From NCBI GenBank assembly GCA_030605745.1, contig JAUWHT010000010.1, forward strand, positions 1 to 20,947: DNA of 20,947 nucleotides. The letters are read 5' to 3'. The notes below the pieces were generated by a model. It did no database searches. It had not been told where the DNA came from and saw nothing but the letters and a program-made list of their open reading frames with translations. The position numbers and the translations under genes were made by a program. Below are positions 14,401-20,896 of the stretch, piece by piece. Within the stretch, counting starts at the first letter, position 1. Each line of letters starts with the position of its first letter. Source of the DNA: Pirellulales bacterium. GTDB taxonomy: Bacteria; Planctomycetota; Planctomycetia; Pirellulales; Thermoguttaceae.

Positions 14401-14716
14401 GGACCACCCGCTCGCTGGGCAGCGATTCCCAGGCCGGGAACCGCTCGGGTGTAAGCCGCGTGAAAAGTGCCAGGTCGTCGACCAACTCGTCGATCTGGTC
14501 GATCTGCGGACAGACGACTACCAGTGTTGCCGGGGCATGGGCGGCCAGCGCCGCCGCCGCCAGCGCGCACGACGATCCCCAGACCCCGTCCAGAGTCGCC
14601 GCATGGCCCCCCTTCAAACTATCGACAATCTGGGCGAAGCCTTCCTGCCGCTCCAGCCGTCCGACCAGTTCAAGCAACCGGTCCGACGCAGTGGTAGCCG
14701 CATCGGTACTCGCCAT
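11483..14716 (-). CDS. mfd: Transcription-repair coupling factor Mfd
   Basis: Mfd pushes stalled RNA polymerase off damaged template and recruits UvrA. This 1077-residue protein has the full order: UvrB-like N-terminal modules (about 1-400, with FPAWESLPSERVVHDEVFGD), the RNA-polymerase-interaction CarD-like domain (about 415-490, GDLVVHVAHGIARYRGL), then superfamily 2 translocase lobes and a C-terminal TRCF domain (about 930-1040). Walker A GDVGYGKT is at residues 571-578, the DEEQ box at 672-675 with RFGVEVKERLK, followed by LTMTATPIPRT and the lobe-2 blocks IVESGLDIPNANTM and QLRGRVGR. All translocase motifs look intact. ATG 14714-14716 has no Shine-Dalgarno site. tRNA-Leu lies 31 bases upstream on the same strand, and the PpiC foldase follows downstream; an mfd-foldase pair is seen in several other phyla. 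Confidence 0.96.
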   Translation of the reverse strand: MASTDAATTASDRLLELVGRLERQEGFAQIVDSLKGGHAATLDGVWGSSCALAAAALAAHAPATLVVVCPQIDQIDELVDDLALFTRLTPERFPAWESLPSERVVHDEVFGDRVRLLKLLLGGDRPKLVVTSIQSLLQPVPEGDSLTRQTQSLRTGSELAVEELSEWLVLGGFHNTSAVELPGEFSVRGGIVDIFAPDWYDPVRVELFGDQIESIRRFEVSSQRSLATLDAVDVTILEPNFRDRAHLADYLPPGSWFLLIEPGELHERGGEYLERLDRPEDFHSVRAAIERVLRFPSVTASAVAAGSLEQTCRLRIESVERFSGDINRVRDELDEAGAGQEVFVICQTEAEVRRLAEVFGSTELARQGKLHFPIGSLQTGFRLVPERIVLLGSGELFRRSDLRRPARRRLGRVIDSFIELRQGDLVVHVAHGIARYRGLKLLEKAGQVEEHLVLEFHGRTKLYVPSSKIGLVQKYVGGSKSRPTLARLGGRTWHRQKDKIQQAVTDLAAEMLQLQAVRASRPGISFALETQWQQEFDASFPYNETDDQLTTIEAVKADMTRPRPMDRLLCGDVGYGKTEVAMRAAFRAVDAGYQVAILVPTTVLAEQHHRTFTDRMAEFPFEIAALSRFASRKQQAGIVQRLAGGTIDIVIGTHRLAQRDVRFDNLGLVIIDEEQRFGVEVKERLKALRRTVDVLTMTATPIPRTLHMGLLGLRDISNLETPPEDRLAVETRVTRSDGELIRHAVMRELGRGGQIFFVHNRVQDIQAVATRLRQIVPEAKLAVAHGQMPETQLERVMLDFVGGRYDLLLATTIVESGLDIPNANTMFIDEADRYGLADLHQLRGRVGRYKHRAYCYLLIDPNKNLSPTAARRLHAIEEFSDMGAGFAIAMRDLEIRGAGNILGTEQSGHIAVVGYELYCSLLQQAVSRLKRLPAAESIEVQIDLPGEAYIPPSYVPDMRLKIDLYRRLARVSSRSELADFCSELADRFGLPPPLVQRLIALAELRIAAHRWQIDSIHIEDQYVVFGYTLADQIRRLVDRSGGRLRVVDGRSAYLPLGKELTQPDAIFGEVKSLLRPE

Positions 14717-14747
14717 GATCTGGGCGCATTGTAGCCGAGCTACGAAG

Positions 14748-14832
<85 letters not shown>

Positions 14833-14880
14833 AACTTCTGTCCTGACGCAGTCTGCGGCCGCAACCAAAGTAGTCAAAAA

Positions 14881-14940
14881 GGGATTGGGGATTAGGGATT
14901 AGAGTCGAGTTCCAATCCCCAATCCCCAATCCCCAATTCC
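14881..14940. repeat. Heptamer array GGGATTR in hairpin arrangement
   Basis: Three G-rich units (GGGATTG, GGGATTA, GGGATTA; 14881-14901) face four C-rich units (CAATCCC three times and CAATTCC; 14913-14940) across an 11-base loop. It is the same family as the arrays at 3462 and 18023, and lies between the phosphatase-like gene stop and the tRNA. Confidence 0.92.
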
Positions 14941-14967
14941 TAAACTCTATCCGGTTTGCGGCGGGCG

Positions 14968-16581
14968 TCAAGCATCGGTCCGCTTGATCACCAGCACGGT
15001 GCGGTCGTTGCGGTCTTCGGCCGCGGCGTGGGCGGCCAGCCGGTTGCGGACCAGCGCGGCCAACCGGTCGGCCGATAGGTTCAGGCGGCCGACGAGCGGC
15101 TCGGCCACGCCCGACTCGCCCAGCGGCCGACCTTGGCCGTCTACCGCGCCGCGGACGCCGTCGGTAAACACTACCAGGGCTTCACCAAGCTGTAGCTCGT
15201 AGCCGAACTGCTCATAGTCGGTGTCCGGGCTTTCACCCAACGGCGAGGCGGCGCGACTGAGCGACTGCCAGCCGTCCGCGCGGACCACCACCAGCCCGGG
15301 CTGGCCGGCCGAGCAATAGCCGACCCGGCCGGTGGCCGTCTCAATCAGGCCGTAGAACAGTGCGGCATACTGGTCGCCTGCCGAGCCGGTCCATAGCGTG
15401 AGATTGGTTTGCTTCAGCGCTTGCCGGGCCTCGGAGTAGTACTGGCCGTGGGCGCGCAGGGCGGCTTTCAGCGCCGCGGCCGATATGGCGGCCGGAAGCC
15501 CCCGCTCCATGGCGTGGCCAACGGCCACAGCCAGCAGCCCGTCGGGCAGACAGAACCAGTCGTAAAAGTCGCCGCCCACCGCCCCCGACTGGGCGGTCCA
15601 ACCGGACAGTTCCCAGCCGCGTAGCAGCGGTGAGATGGTGGGAAGCTGATTGCATTGCAGCCGCCCGGCGGCGGCCGCCTGCTTTTTCAATTCCGCGGCG
15701 TCGATACCCTCACGCATGAGCATCTCGCGCTCCAGGTCGGCCGCCAGTCGCCCGGCGACCACCTCGAGCACGTTTGTCTGCCGGTCGTCGAAGTCGCGAG
15801 TCCGGTTGCAATAGACCCAAAGCGTGCCCAGCAATGTGCTGGGCGTGAAAATGGGTACACAGACGGCCGCCGGAAAATCCTCCGGCACCTTCCAGTACCG
15901 CATCAGGTCGGTGTCTCGGATCACAACCGCGTGCCCCAACAAGGCCTCCAGGTCGGCCACCGCGCCCTGCAAAGGCCGGGCGGGCGCGGTCAGCCGATCG
16001 AACGGCAGACCCCAGCTCGAACGCAGCTTCAACTCGCTGGTGGACTCGTCGAGCAGGTACAGTGCGGCCGCCTGGCAGCCGACGGCCTCCGCCCCGGCTC
16101 GCAGCACCGCTTCCAGCCGCGCGGCCAGGTGCGTCTGTTTATCGGTCCTCTGTTCGTCGGTGTGCAGCACGACCGGGACGCACGCGGCCAGTTCCGCCTC
16201 GCGCTGCCAGAGCGCGTGCCGCGTCTGCATCAATTCGCCCAGCATGCCCGACAACGTAGAGGCCAGTGACCGGGCAGTCTCCAGATCGACAGACTTCTGA
16301 CCGCAACCGCCCGGTCCCGCGCCAACCGGATCGAGCCTGAGGTGCCCGGGAGCAGTTCCGACGCCCGGGTCGACCGGGGCGGACCACCTCAGATCGTTCA
16401 GTTGGCTGGGTACCGGGCCGGCAACGTATCGCAACGACCAGCCGGTCGTCTGCTGAAAGGCCCTCAGCACCTCGGGCAGGCTGCCATGGGGACTGTCCCA
16501 ATTTTCGCGCAGCGAAAATGGGACTGTCCCCTTCCGGGAGTTCGCTTCGGTATACAGCTTCAGGTTGTTCGTGCTGGACAT
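14968..16581 (-). CDS. GAF plus SpoIIE/PP2C-type phosphatase-like protein with altered metal site
   Basis: A 537-residue soluble protein. A GAF sensor domain spans about 150-285 (AAALYLLDESTSELKLRSSW to VCVPIFTPSTLLGTLWVY), and a PP2C/SpoIIE domain about 320-535 follows. Family blocks are present: AVGGDFYDWF (D338, D341), RGLPAAISA, YCSAGQPGLVVV and VVFTDGVRG (D474). However, the essential Asp of the usual GDVSGKG turn is H356 in VAVGHAMERG, and the final DDxT motif reads N525-D526, so two metal-binding positions are changed; it may be inactive or use another chemistry. Active relatives dephosphorylate anti-anti-sigma factors. The start is ATG 16579-16581; longer frames run through a transposase relic. 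Residues 18-31 (GTVPFSLRENWDSP) are encoded by a dispersed repeat, so the real N-terminus may have been altered by insertion. Confidence 0.78.
   Translation of the reverse strand: MSSTNNLKLYTEANSRKGTVPFSLRENWDSPHGSLPEVLRAFQQTTGWSLRYVAGPVPSQLNDLRWSAPVDPGVGTAPGHLRLDPVGAGPGGCGQKSVDLETARSLASTLSGMLGELMQTRHALWQREAELAACVPVVLHTDEQRTDKQTHLAARLEAVLRAGAEAVGCQAAALYLLDESTSELKLRSSWGLPFDRLTAPARPLQGAVADLEALLGHAVVIRDTDLMRYWKVPEDFPAAVCVPIFTPSTLLGTLWVYCNRTRDFDDRQTNVLEVVAGRLAADLEREMLMREGIDAAELKKQAAAAGRLQCNQLPTISPLLRGWELSGWTAQSGAVGGDFYDWFCLPDGLLAVAVGHAMERGLPAAISAAALKAALRAHGQYYSEARQALKQTNLTLWTGSAGDQYAALFYGLIETATGRVGYCSAGQPGLVVVRADGWQSLSRAASPLGESPDTDYEQFGYELQLGEALVVFTDGVRGAVDGQGRPLGESGVAEPLVGRLNLSADRLAALVRNRLAAHAAAEDRNDRTVLVIKRTDA
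16489..16530. repeat. Dispersed palindromic repeat inside the phosphatase-like gene
   Basis: Two GGGACTGTCCC copies (16489-16499 and 16520-16530) flank a hairpin, ATTTTCGC-GCA-GCGAAAAT (16501-16519). GGGACTGTCCC is itself self-complementary around its centre, so the unit is symmetric. It is in frame and translated as residues 18-31 of the protein. I recognise this motif as a frequent repeat in planctomycete genomes, from memory only. Confidence 0.8.
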
Positions 16582-16583
16582 AC

Positions 16584-16646
16584 GTAGCACAGGCTTCCAA
16601 CCTGTGAATAGGCAAATAGGCACCACAGGCAGGATGCCTGTGCTAC
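16584..16646. repeat. BIME-like inverted pair GTAGCACAGGC/GCCTGTGCTAC
   Basis: Arms GTAGCACAGGC (16584-16594) and GCCTGTGCTAC (16636-16646) are inverted copies. Each arm also pairs locally (CACAGG with CCTGTG near 16588-16606, and CACAGGC with GCCTGTG near 16624-16642), giving two hairpins in opposite orientation. It lies directly upstream of the phosphatase-like ATG, filling its leader. Confidence 0.8.
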
Positions 16647-16693
16647 CGGGACGGCTTACGCAGCCTGCCCAGTATCCGTAATCGACATATTTT

Positions 16694-16858
16694 AACATCG
16701 GCCGATTTGGCCCTTGACGTGAGCCGGAAATAAGAGGCCAGGGCCGACGCCAGCGGGCAGCCGGCGCAGGCCCTGCAGCGATACACACGTTTGGTCACCC
16801 GCACATTGCCACGTTGTTCGGGCTTGGTCTTTTCGAGCAACACATTAACATAGTGTGT
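16694..16858 (-). pseudogene. Remnant of a DDE transposase C-terminal part (IS1182-like)
   Basis: A minus-strand frame reads HYVNVLLEKTKPEQRGNVRV followed by TKRVYRCRACAGCPLASALA and a degenerate tail FRLTSRAKSADV. The RVYRC..C.GCPLA zinc-like block followed by a basic segment is typical of IS1182-like (DDE_Tnp_1_6) transposases near their C-terminus. Nothing upstream in this frame belongs to a transposase, and the terminal basic part is decayed, so only about 55 residues survive. No terminal repeats remain. Together with the BIME at 16584-16646 it makes up the 313-base gene-free stretch between the two divergent genes. Confidence 0.6.
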
Positions 16859-16894
16859 TGATCCTAGGGGCTCTCGGGAGGCTTGGACCGGCTG

Positions 16895-18013
16895 ATGCCA
16901 CCAGTGGTGATTGATCTTCGTAGTGCCGAGGACGTGCGCGATGTGGTGCACCGGGCGGTTCAGGCCCTTGTCGAGGGACAGTTGGTCGCCTTTCCGACCG
17001 AGACGGTCTACGGGTTGGCTGCCAGCGTCTTGGACGCCCGGGCCGTGGCACGACTGCTCGAGGTGAAGGGTCGCCTGGCGGGACATCCGCTCACGCTGGC
17101 CATCAAGAGTGCCGATGAGGCGCGGGACTATGTCCCCGACATGAGTCAGCTTGCCCAGCGCTTGGCCCGGCGATGTTGGCCCGGTCCAGTTACATTGGTG
17201 GTCGACGATTTCCACGCGGAAAGCCTCGTCCGGCGGCTCCCCACCGAGGTCCAGCAGGCCGTCTCACCCGAGCGGACCGTGGGACTTCGCGTGCCGGGGC
17301 ACCAAGTGGTCCTCGACGTGTTGCGGATGCTGGCCGGTCCGCTGGCACTCAGCAGTGCCAACCGCCGCGGCCAGCCCGAGGCGATCAATGCCCAGGACGT
17401 GATCGACGCCTTCGGCCAGCAGATCGAAATGGTCCTGGACGACGGCCCGTGCCGCTTCGGACAGCCGTCGTCCGTGGTACGGGTAACGGACAACCAGTAC
17501 GAAATCCTTCGCCACGGCGTGGTGTCCGAGAAGACCTTGCGACGGCTCTCCAGTATGATGGTGTTGTTGGTGTGCACGGGCAATACGTGTCGCAGCCCAA
17601 TGGCGGAAGTCTTCTGCCGCGAGATGCTCTCCAGGCGGCTGGGCTGCTCGATTGACGAAGTGGACCAGCGAGTGATTGTGGCTTCGGCCGGCACCGCCGC
17701 CGTGATGGGCGGTCGGGCCAGTGCCCTGGCCGTCCAGACGTTGTCCGAGAAGGGATTGGATTTGAGCGACCACCAGACGCAGCCGCTAAGTGAATCGCTG
17801 GTGCGGCACGCCGACGTGATCTACACTATGATCCAGTCCCATCGGGAGGCAATCGTGGCCAAGTGGCCGGGCGCGGCCGAGCGGACCCGGTTGCTGTCTG
17901 CCGACGGCTCGGATATAGCAGACCCGATCGGAGGCCCCTTGGAGCGCTATCAGCGTTGCGCCGCCCAAATCCGTGCAGAACTGAAAAACCGGTTGGACGA
18001 ATTGGAGTTGTGA
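16895..18013 (+). CDS. Fusion of Sua5/TsaC threonylcarbamoyl-AMP synthase with YwlE-like arginine phosphatase
   Basis: A 372-residue fusion. The N-terminal part (about 5-215) is Sua5/YrdC: VAFPTETVYGLA, VKGRLAGHPLTLAI, CWPGPVTLVV, TVGLRVPGH and ALSSANRRGQ; it makes threonylcarbamoyl-AMP for tRNA t6A37. The C-terminal part (about 221-372) is a low-molecular-weight phosphatase with P-loop CTGNTCRS (C227, T231, R233), SAGTAAVMGGRAS and the general-acid D343 in IADPIGG. Thr inside the P-loop (CTGNTCR) is the hallmark of YwlE protein-arginine phosphatases, whereas tyrosine phosphatases usually have Ile there. An internal ATG pair at 17555-17560 marks the domain junction and could also start a separate phosphatase. 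The start chosen is ATG 16895, with GGGAGG 13 bases upstream; a TTG at 16883 is too close to that site. rpiB follows. Bacillus subtilis has the same order as separate genes: ywlC, ywlE, ywlF. Confidence 0.9.
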   Translation: MPPVVIDLRSAEDVRDVVHRAVQALVEGQLVAFPTETVYGLAASVLDARAVARLLEVKGRLAGHPLTLAIKSADEARDYVPDMSQLAQRLARRCWPGPVTLVVDDFHAESLVRRLPTEVQQAVSPERTVGLRVPGHQVVLDVLRMLAGPLALSSANRRGQPEAINAQDVIDAFGQQIEMVLDDGPCRFGQPSSVVRVTDNQYEILRHGVVSEKTLRRLSSMMVLLVCTGNTCRSPMAEVFCREMLSRRLGCSIDEVDQRVIVASAGTAAVMGGRASALAVQTLSEKGLDLSDHQTQPLSESLVRHADVIYTMIQSHREAIVAKWPGAAERTRLLSADGSDIADPIGGPLERYQRCAAQIRAELKNRLDELEL

Positions 18014-18022
18014 CAATCAATA

Positions 18023-18082
18023 GGGATTAGGGATTGGGGTCAAGTTCCAATCCCCAATCCCTAATCCCCAATCCCCAATCCC
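18023..18082. repeat. Heptamer array GGGATTR in hairpin arrangement at the rpiB start
   Basis: G-rich units GGGATTA and GGGATTG (18023-18036) face five C-rich units (CAATCCC twice, TAATCCC, CAATCCC twice; 18048-18082). The array ends four bases before the rpiB ATG, so rpiB has no Shine-Dalgarno site and could have its start sequestered in the stem. Confidence 0.9.
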
Positions 18083-18086
18083 TCCC

Positions 18087-18536
18087 ATGCGTATTGCAGT
18101 CGGCAGCGACCATCGTGGTTATCCGATTCGTCCGAAGGTCGTCGAGTTGCTTCAGCGACTCGGCCACGAGGTAGAGGACATTGGAACGTTCAGCAGCGAG
18201 GCGGTCGACTATCCCGACATTGCCGCACAGGTTGGCGAGAAGGTCAGCCGTGGCGAGGTGGACCGAGGGATCCTGGTGTGCAAGACGGGGCTGGGGATGT
18301 GCATTGCGGCGAACAAGTTTCGCGGGGTCCGCGCCGCCCCTTGCCACGACGACCTGACGGCCGAGATGAGCCGCCGGCATAATGATACGAACATTCTGTG
18401 CCTCTCGGCCGACCTGCTGGGCGAACGGCTGATCGACCGAATGATTGAGCTCTGGCTCTCGACCCCCTTCGAGGGCGGCCGCCACGCCCGACGTGTCAAA
18501 AAAATCAGTGAACTGGAGCGACTGAGTTCTGAATGA
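18087..18536 (+). CDS. rpiB: Ribose 5-phosphate isomerase B
   Basis: RpiB interconverts ribose 5-phosphate and ribulose 5-phosphate in the pentose phosphate pathway. The 149-residue protein has the RpiB/LacAB blocks: VGSDHRGYPIRPKVVELL, the DYPDIA motif (from residue 41), RGILVCKTGLGMCIAANK with catalytic C65, RAAPCHD, RRHNDTNILCLSADLLG with H98-N99, and FEGGRHARRVKKI. The usual CGTG turn reads CKTG here. The frame begins at ATG 18087 directly after a heptamer array and ends within another (TGAATGA units), so both gene edges touch repeats. It lies 73 bases after the Sua5-YwlE fusion on the same strand and may be co-transcribed with it. Confidence 0.93.
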   Translation: MRIAVGSDHRGYPIRPKVVELLQRLGHEVEDIGTFSSEAVDYPDIAAQVGEKVSRGEVDRGILVCKTGLGMCIAANKFRGVRAAPCHDDLTAEMSRRHNDTNILCLSADLLGERLIDRMIELWLSTPFEGGRHARRVKKISELERLSSE

Positions 18537-18556
18537 TGAATGATGAATGATGAATA
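18530..18556. repeat. Heptamer tandem array TGAATGA (three units) overlapping the rpiB stop
   Basis: Three exact TGAATGA units (18530-18550) are followed by a partial unit. The first contains the rpiB Glu codon and TGA stop. It is the shortest array seen, yet keeps the 7-bp period. Confidence 0.8.
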
Positions 18557-18721
18557 TTGCGGTCGTAACGGTTCTGGGACGGGAAATTTCAAGGAACTGC
18601 CTGCTTCGGCAGCGCAGGCACTTGGAAAATCCGGCGATTCTTGTTAAGGTCGAAAGTTGAGGGGTAACCCGTCGCTACCATCAATGCCGGCCGCGGATCG
18701 TAAGTTAAGGGTAACCGTTCC
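18557..18721. other. Gene-free spacer with a hairpin downstream of rpiB
   Basis: A 165-base spacer. TGCCTGC (18598-18604) and GCAGGCA (18614-18620) can form a hairpin with a nine-base loop that may end the rpiB transcript. Two similar stretches, TTGAGGGGTAACC near 18657 and TTAAGGGTAACC near 18705, lie before the next gene. I see nothing else in it. Confidence 0.45.
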
Positions 18722-19288
18722 ATGTTCAATACGCATCGTCCCAAACCCGACGAGGTCGAACAACTCATGCGGAATGCTGAGTTGCGCGACGAGTTGGAAC
18801 GCTACTTTGATGAATCGATCAGCCGGGTGAACATTCAGCACTTGACCCTGGCGGCCGAAAACGAATTCCTGGCCTGCATGTTGGCCTGGGAACAGGCGCC
18901 GGTGTTGCCGATCTACCGGTGGTTCGATCCGGAGTTGCGGCCGCCTCGGCCCGACGCGCTGTGCAATGAAGATCTGCACGGCATCCTTTGGGATGTGATC
19001 CGCAGGCTGTTCCAGCAGCGGATTGTGCTGGACTTCACCGACCACCTGGACGATCGCCAGTTGTACTGCACGATCTTCCGCGACATCCTGCCGGCCCGGG
19101 AAAAGAAACTCGACTGGCCGAACAACTATCTGCATTGGGACTGCACCGGCCCGAGTAGCGATCCCGAGGTCTGGCTCCGCTACTACGCCAGCGAGGAGGA
19201 GCGGCAGGATTGGGCGGAGACCTACCATCAGCCGCTGCCGCCTTCTGCGTTGCCTCCCCACCCCCGAGACCTCCCCCACGAGCCATAG
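18722..19288 (+). CDS. Conserved-looking hypothetical cytoplasmic protein
   Basis: A 188-residue protein beginning MFNTHRPKPDEVEQLMRNAE. It has no signal peptide, no membrane segment and no motif I can name. It is acidic and rich in Trp, Asp, Glu and Pro. The centre (PIYRWFDPELRPPRPDALCN and HGILWDVIRRLFQQRIVLDF) looks like a folded alpha-beta domain with an HLDDRQLYCTIFRDILP segment, and the tail from about residue 170 is proline-rich and probably disordered. AAGGG lies about ten bases before the ATG, a weak ribosome-binding site. Codon use resembles the neighbouring real genes. It stands alone on the plus strand and ends immediately before a heptamer array. Confidence 0.75.
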   Translation: MFNTHRPKPDEVEQLMRNAELRDELERYFDESISRVNIQHLTLAAENEFLACMLAWEQAPVLPIYRWFDPELRPPRPDALCNEDLHGILWDVIRRLFQQRIVLDFTDHLDDRQLYCTIFRDILPAREKKLDWPNNYLHWDCTGPSSDPEVWLRYYASEEERQDWAETYHQPLPPSALPPHPRDLPHEP

Positions 19289-19290
19289 GA

Positions 19291-19339
19291 GTTAGTGGAT
19301 AGTGGATAGTGGTTAGTGGATAGTGGTTAGTGGTTAGCC
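19291..19339. repeat. Heptamer tandem array GWTAGTG (seven units)
   Basis: Units GTTAGTG, GATAGTG, GATAGTG, GTTAGTG, GATAGTG, GTTAGTG and GTTAGCC run from 19291 to 19339, directly after the stop of the preceding gene. It is the longest uninterrupted array in the window. Confidence 0.92.
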
Positions 19340-19378
19340 CCGGCGGCCGAACGGTACAATTGACCTGTGGCCGGCTCG

Positions 19379-19410
19379 TAGGCTATCCTTGGACTAGGCT
19401 ATCCTTGGAC
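19379..19410. repeat. Perfect 16-bp tandem duplication
   Basis: TAGGCTATCCTTGGAC occurs at 19379-19394 and again directly at 19395-19410, about 60 bases before the start codon of the next gene. It could be a duplicated operator or a replication slip. Confidence 0.85.
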
Positions 19411-19459
19411 AATGAGCGACTCGCTCGGAGAGGACATTTTCAAACACTTTTTCACAGGT

Positions 19460-19470
19460 GGAGGTGATCC
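19460..19470 (+). promoter_or_regulatory. Full-length Shine-Dalgarno site deciding the start at 19472
   Basis: GGAGGTGATCC matches, over all eleven bases, the expected complement of the bacterial 16S rRNA 3' end, with seven bases between GGAGG and ATG. This selects 19472 over the in-frame ATG at 19412. Confidence 0.85.
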
Positions 19471-19471
19471 C

Positions 19472-20896
19472 ATGTCAGATCGGTACGTCGCACGCACTAC
19501 ACGTTGGGTTCTGGTGGTGGCAGTCATCGGGGTGGTGTCGGTCGCAGGGCTGACGGCCCGGCCGGCCGTGGCGGGCAAACTCGAAAAGCTCGATACCTCG
19601 CTGAAACTCATCCCCCACGATGCCGCATTCTACAGCTCGATGCTGCGGAACAAGGAGCAGATCGAGGCAATCAATGGCAGTCGGGCGTGGGCGAAGCTCA
19701 ATGGAATGCCCATTGTCCAGATGGGCAAGGCGCTGTGGGCCATGCAGGCCGCCAATCCCGAAAGCGTGCCCGGAAAAATCCAGGCCGCACTCGACGATCC
19801 CCAGAACCGCGAGTTGATCGAGTTGGTCTGCGACATGTTCTCCGACGAGGTCTTCTTCTACGGCGACACGAGCTTCGCAGACTTCCTGGAACTGGCGCAG
19901 CAGATCGCCGGTGACATGCGCTACGGACCCACCATGATGCAGTTGGCCGGCCAAGCGAAAGGGATCGATCAAAACGAACTTCAGATCAAGCTGCTCTTGG
20001 CCGTGCTCTCGGAAAACCTCGATCTCGTCAAGGTCCCCAACATGGTCGTGGGGTTCAAACTCAGTGACACCGATCGGGCAAGCGAGCTGTTGGATGAGCT
20101 TGGAGAGTGGGTAACCACCGTGGAGGAGGCCAAGAAACGGGCGGCCACCGCACTTGGGTCCAAGCAAAAGATAAAGGACCGCTTCAAGAGGACCAAAATC
20201 GCCGGCCACCAGTACCTGGTCCTCTCGCTCGACGGCCAGATGATCCCCTGGAACAAGCTCAATGTGGAGGAACTCGAAGAAAAGGGAATCGATAAGGAAG
20301 ACGTCGATAAGGTAATCACCAAGCTGAAGAAGTTGCCTCTGGTGATCGCCTTGGGCATACGCGACGATTACCTGCTGCTTTCGATTGGCTCGTCAACCAA
20401 ATGCCTGGCCAGGCTGGGCAAGGGCAAACGACTGGTCGATCAGCCGGAGTTTGCACCGCTGGAGAAATTCACCGATAAGCGGCTGGCGTCCATCGGCTAC
20501 CTCAGCAAAGCGATGAGCGCCCGAGTGAACAACAGCAAGCAGGAGATCGACAAGCTGCTGGAGGCGGTCGACGACCTGTTGCCGCTCAGCGAGTTGAAAC
20601 CTGAGCAGAAGGCCCAGATTCGCAAGGACGCCGCCGCACTGGCCGAGGGCCTCAAGAAGCTGGTCCCCGAGCCCGGTCCCGTCATGACGCTGAGCTTTCT
20701 GACCGATCAGGGAATCGAGGGCTATCAGTACAACTGGAGCGAGTGCCCGCAGTTGGACGGCTCGAAACCGCTGCCGATCCTGGAGCACTTGGGGGGTAAT
20801 CCGCTTCTATACTCAGCACGGGCGAAGTATGAGGTTTTACTCGTGTGTCTGAAGGATGTGGGCGCGGCCGGGGGCCGGGATTTCCGGGGGGCATGA
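19472..20896 (+). CDS. Large exported protein of unknown function
   Basis: A 474-residue protein. Residues 1-34 form a clear signal peptide (ARTTRWVLVVAVIGVVSVAG, cleavage near PAVA|GK). The mature part starts LEKLDTSLKLIPHDAAFYSS and continues SMLRNKEQIEAINGSRAWAK, then a repeated pattern of short strands and helices, a lysine-rich helical segment (NVEELEEKGIDKEDVDKVI) and ALGIRDDYLLLSIGSSTKCL. It resembles large secreted planctomycete proteins with two DUF3352-like halves, by eye only. From about residue 455 the sequence (VLLVCLKDVGAAGGRDFRGA) loses this character, and the stop at 20894-20896 may mark a truncation or disrupted end. A strong Shine-Dalgarno site precedes ATG 19472. No neighbour suggests a role. 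Confidence 0.75.
   Translation: MSDRYVARTTRWVLVVAVIGVVSVAGLTARPAVAGKLEKLDTSLKLIPHDAAFYSSMLRNKEQIEAINGSRAWAKLNGMPIVQMGKALWAMQAANPESVPGKIQAALDDPQNRELIELVCDMFSDEVFFYGDTSFADFLELAQQIAGDMRYGPTMMQLAGQAKGIDQNELQIKLLLAVLSENLDLVKVPNMVVGFKLSDTDRASELLDELGEWVTTVEEAKKRAATALGSKQKIKDRFKRTKIAGHQYLVLSLDGQMIPWNKLNVEELEEKGIDKEDVDKVITKLKKLPLVIALGIRDDYLLLSIGSSTKCLARLGKGKRLVDQPEFAPLEKFTDKRLASIGYLSKAMSARVNNSKQEIDKLLEAVDDLLPLSELKPEQKAQIRKDAAALAEGLKKLVPEPGPVMTLSFLTDQGIEGYQYNWSECPQLDGSKPLPILEHLGGNPLLYSARAKYEVLLVCLKDVGAAGGRDFRGA

Noticed and set aside
14968..16788. Extension of the phosphatase-like protein upstream to 16788
   Set aside because: The extra 69 residues run through the BIME and transposase relic and contain no family sequence; ATG 16581 is preferred.
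19412..19471. Start of the large exported protein at ATG 19412
   Set aside because: It would place the perfect Shine-Dalgarno site inside the coding region and bury the signal peptide behind 20 residues.
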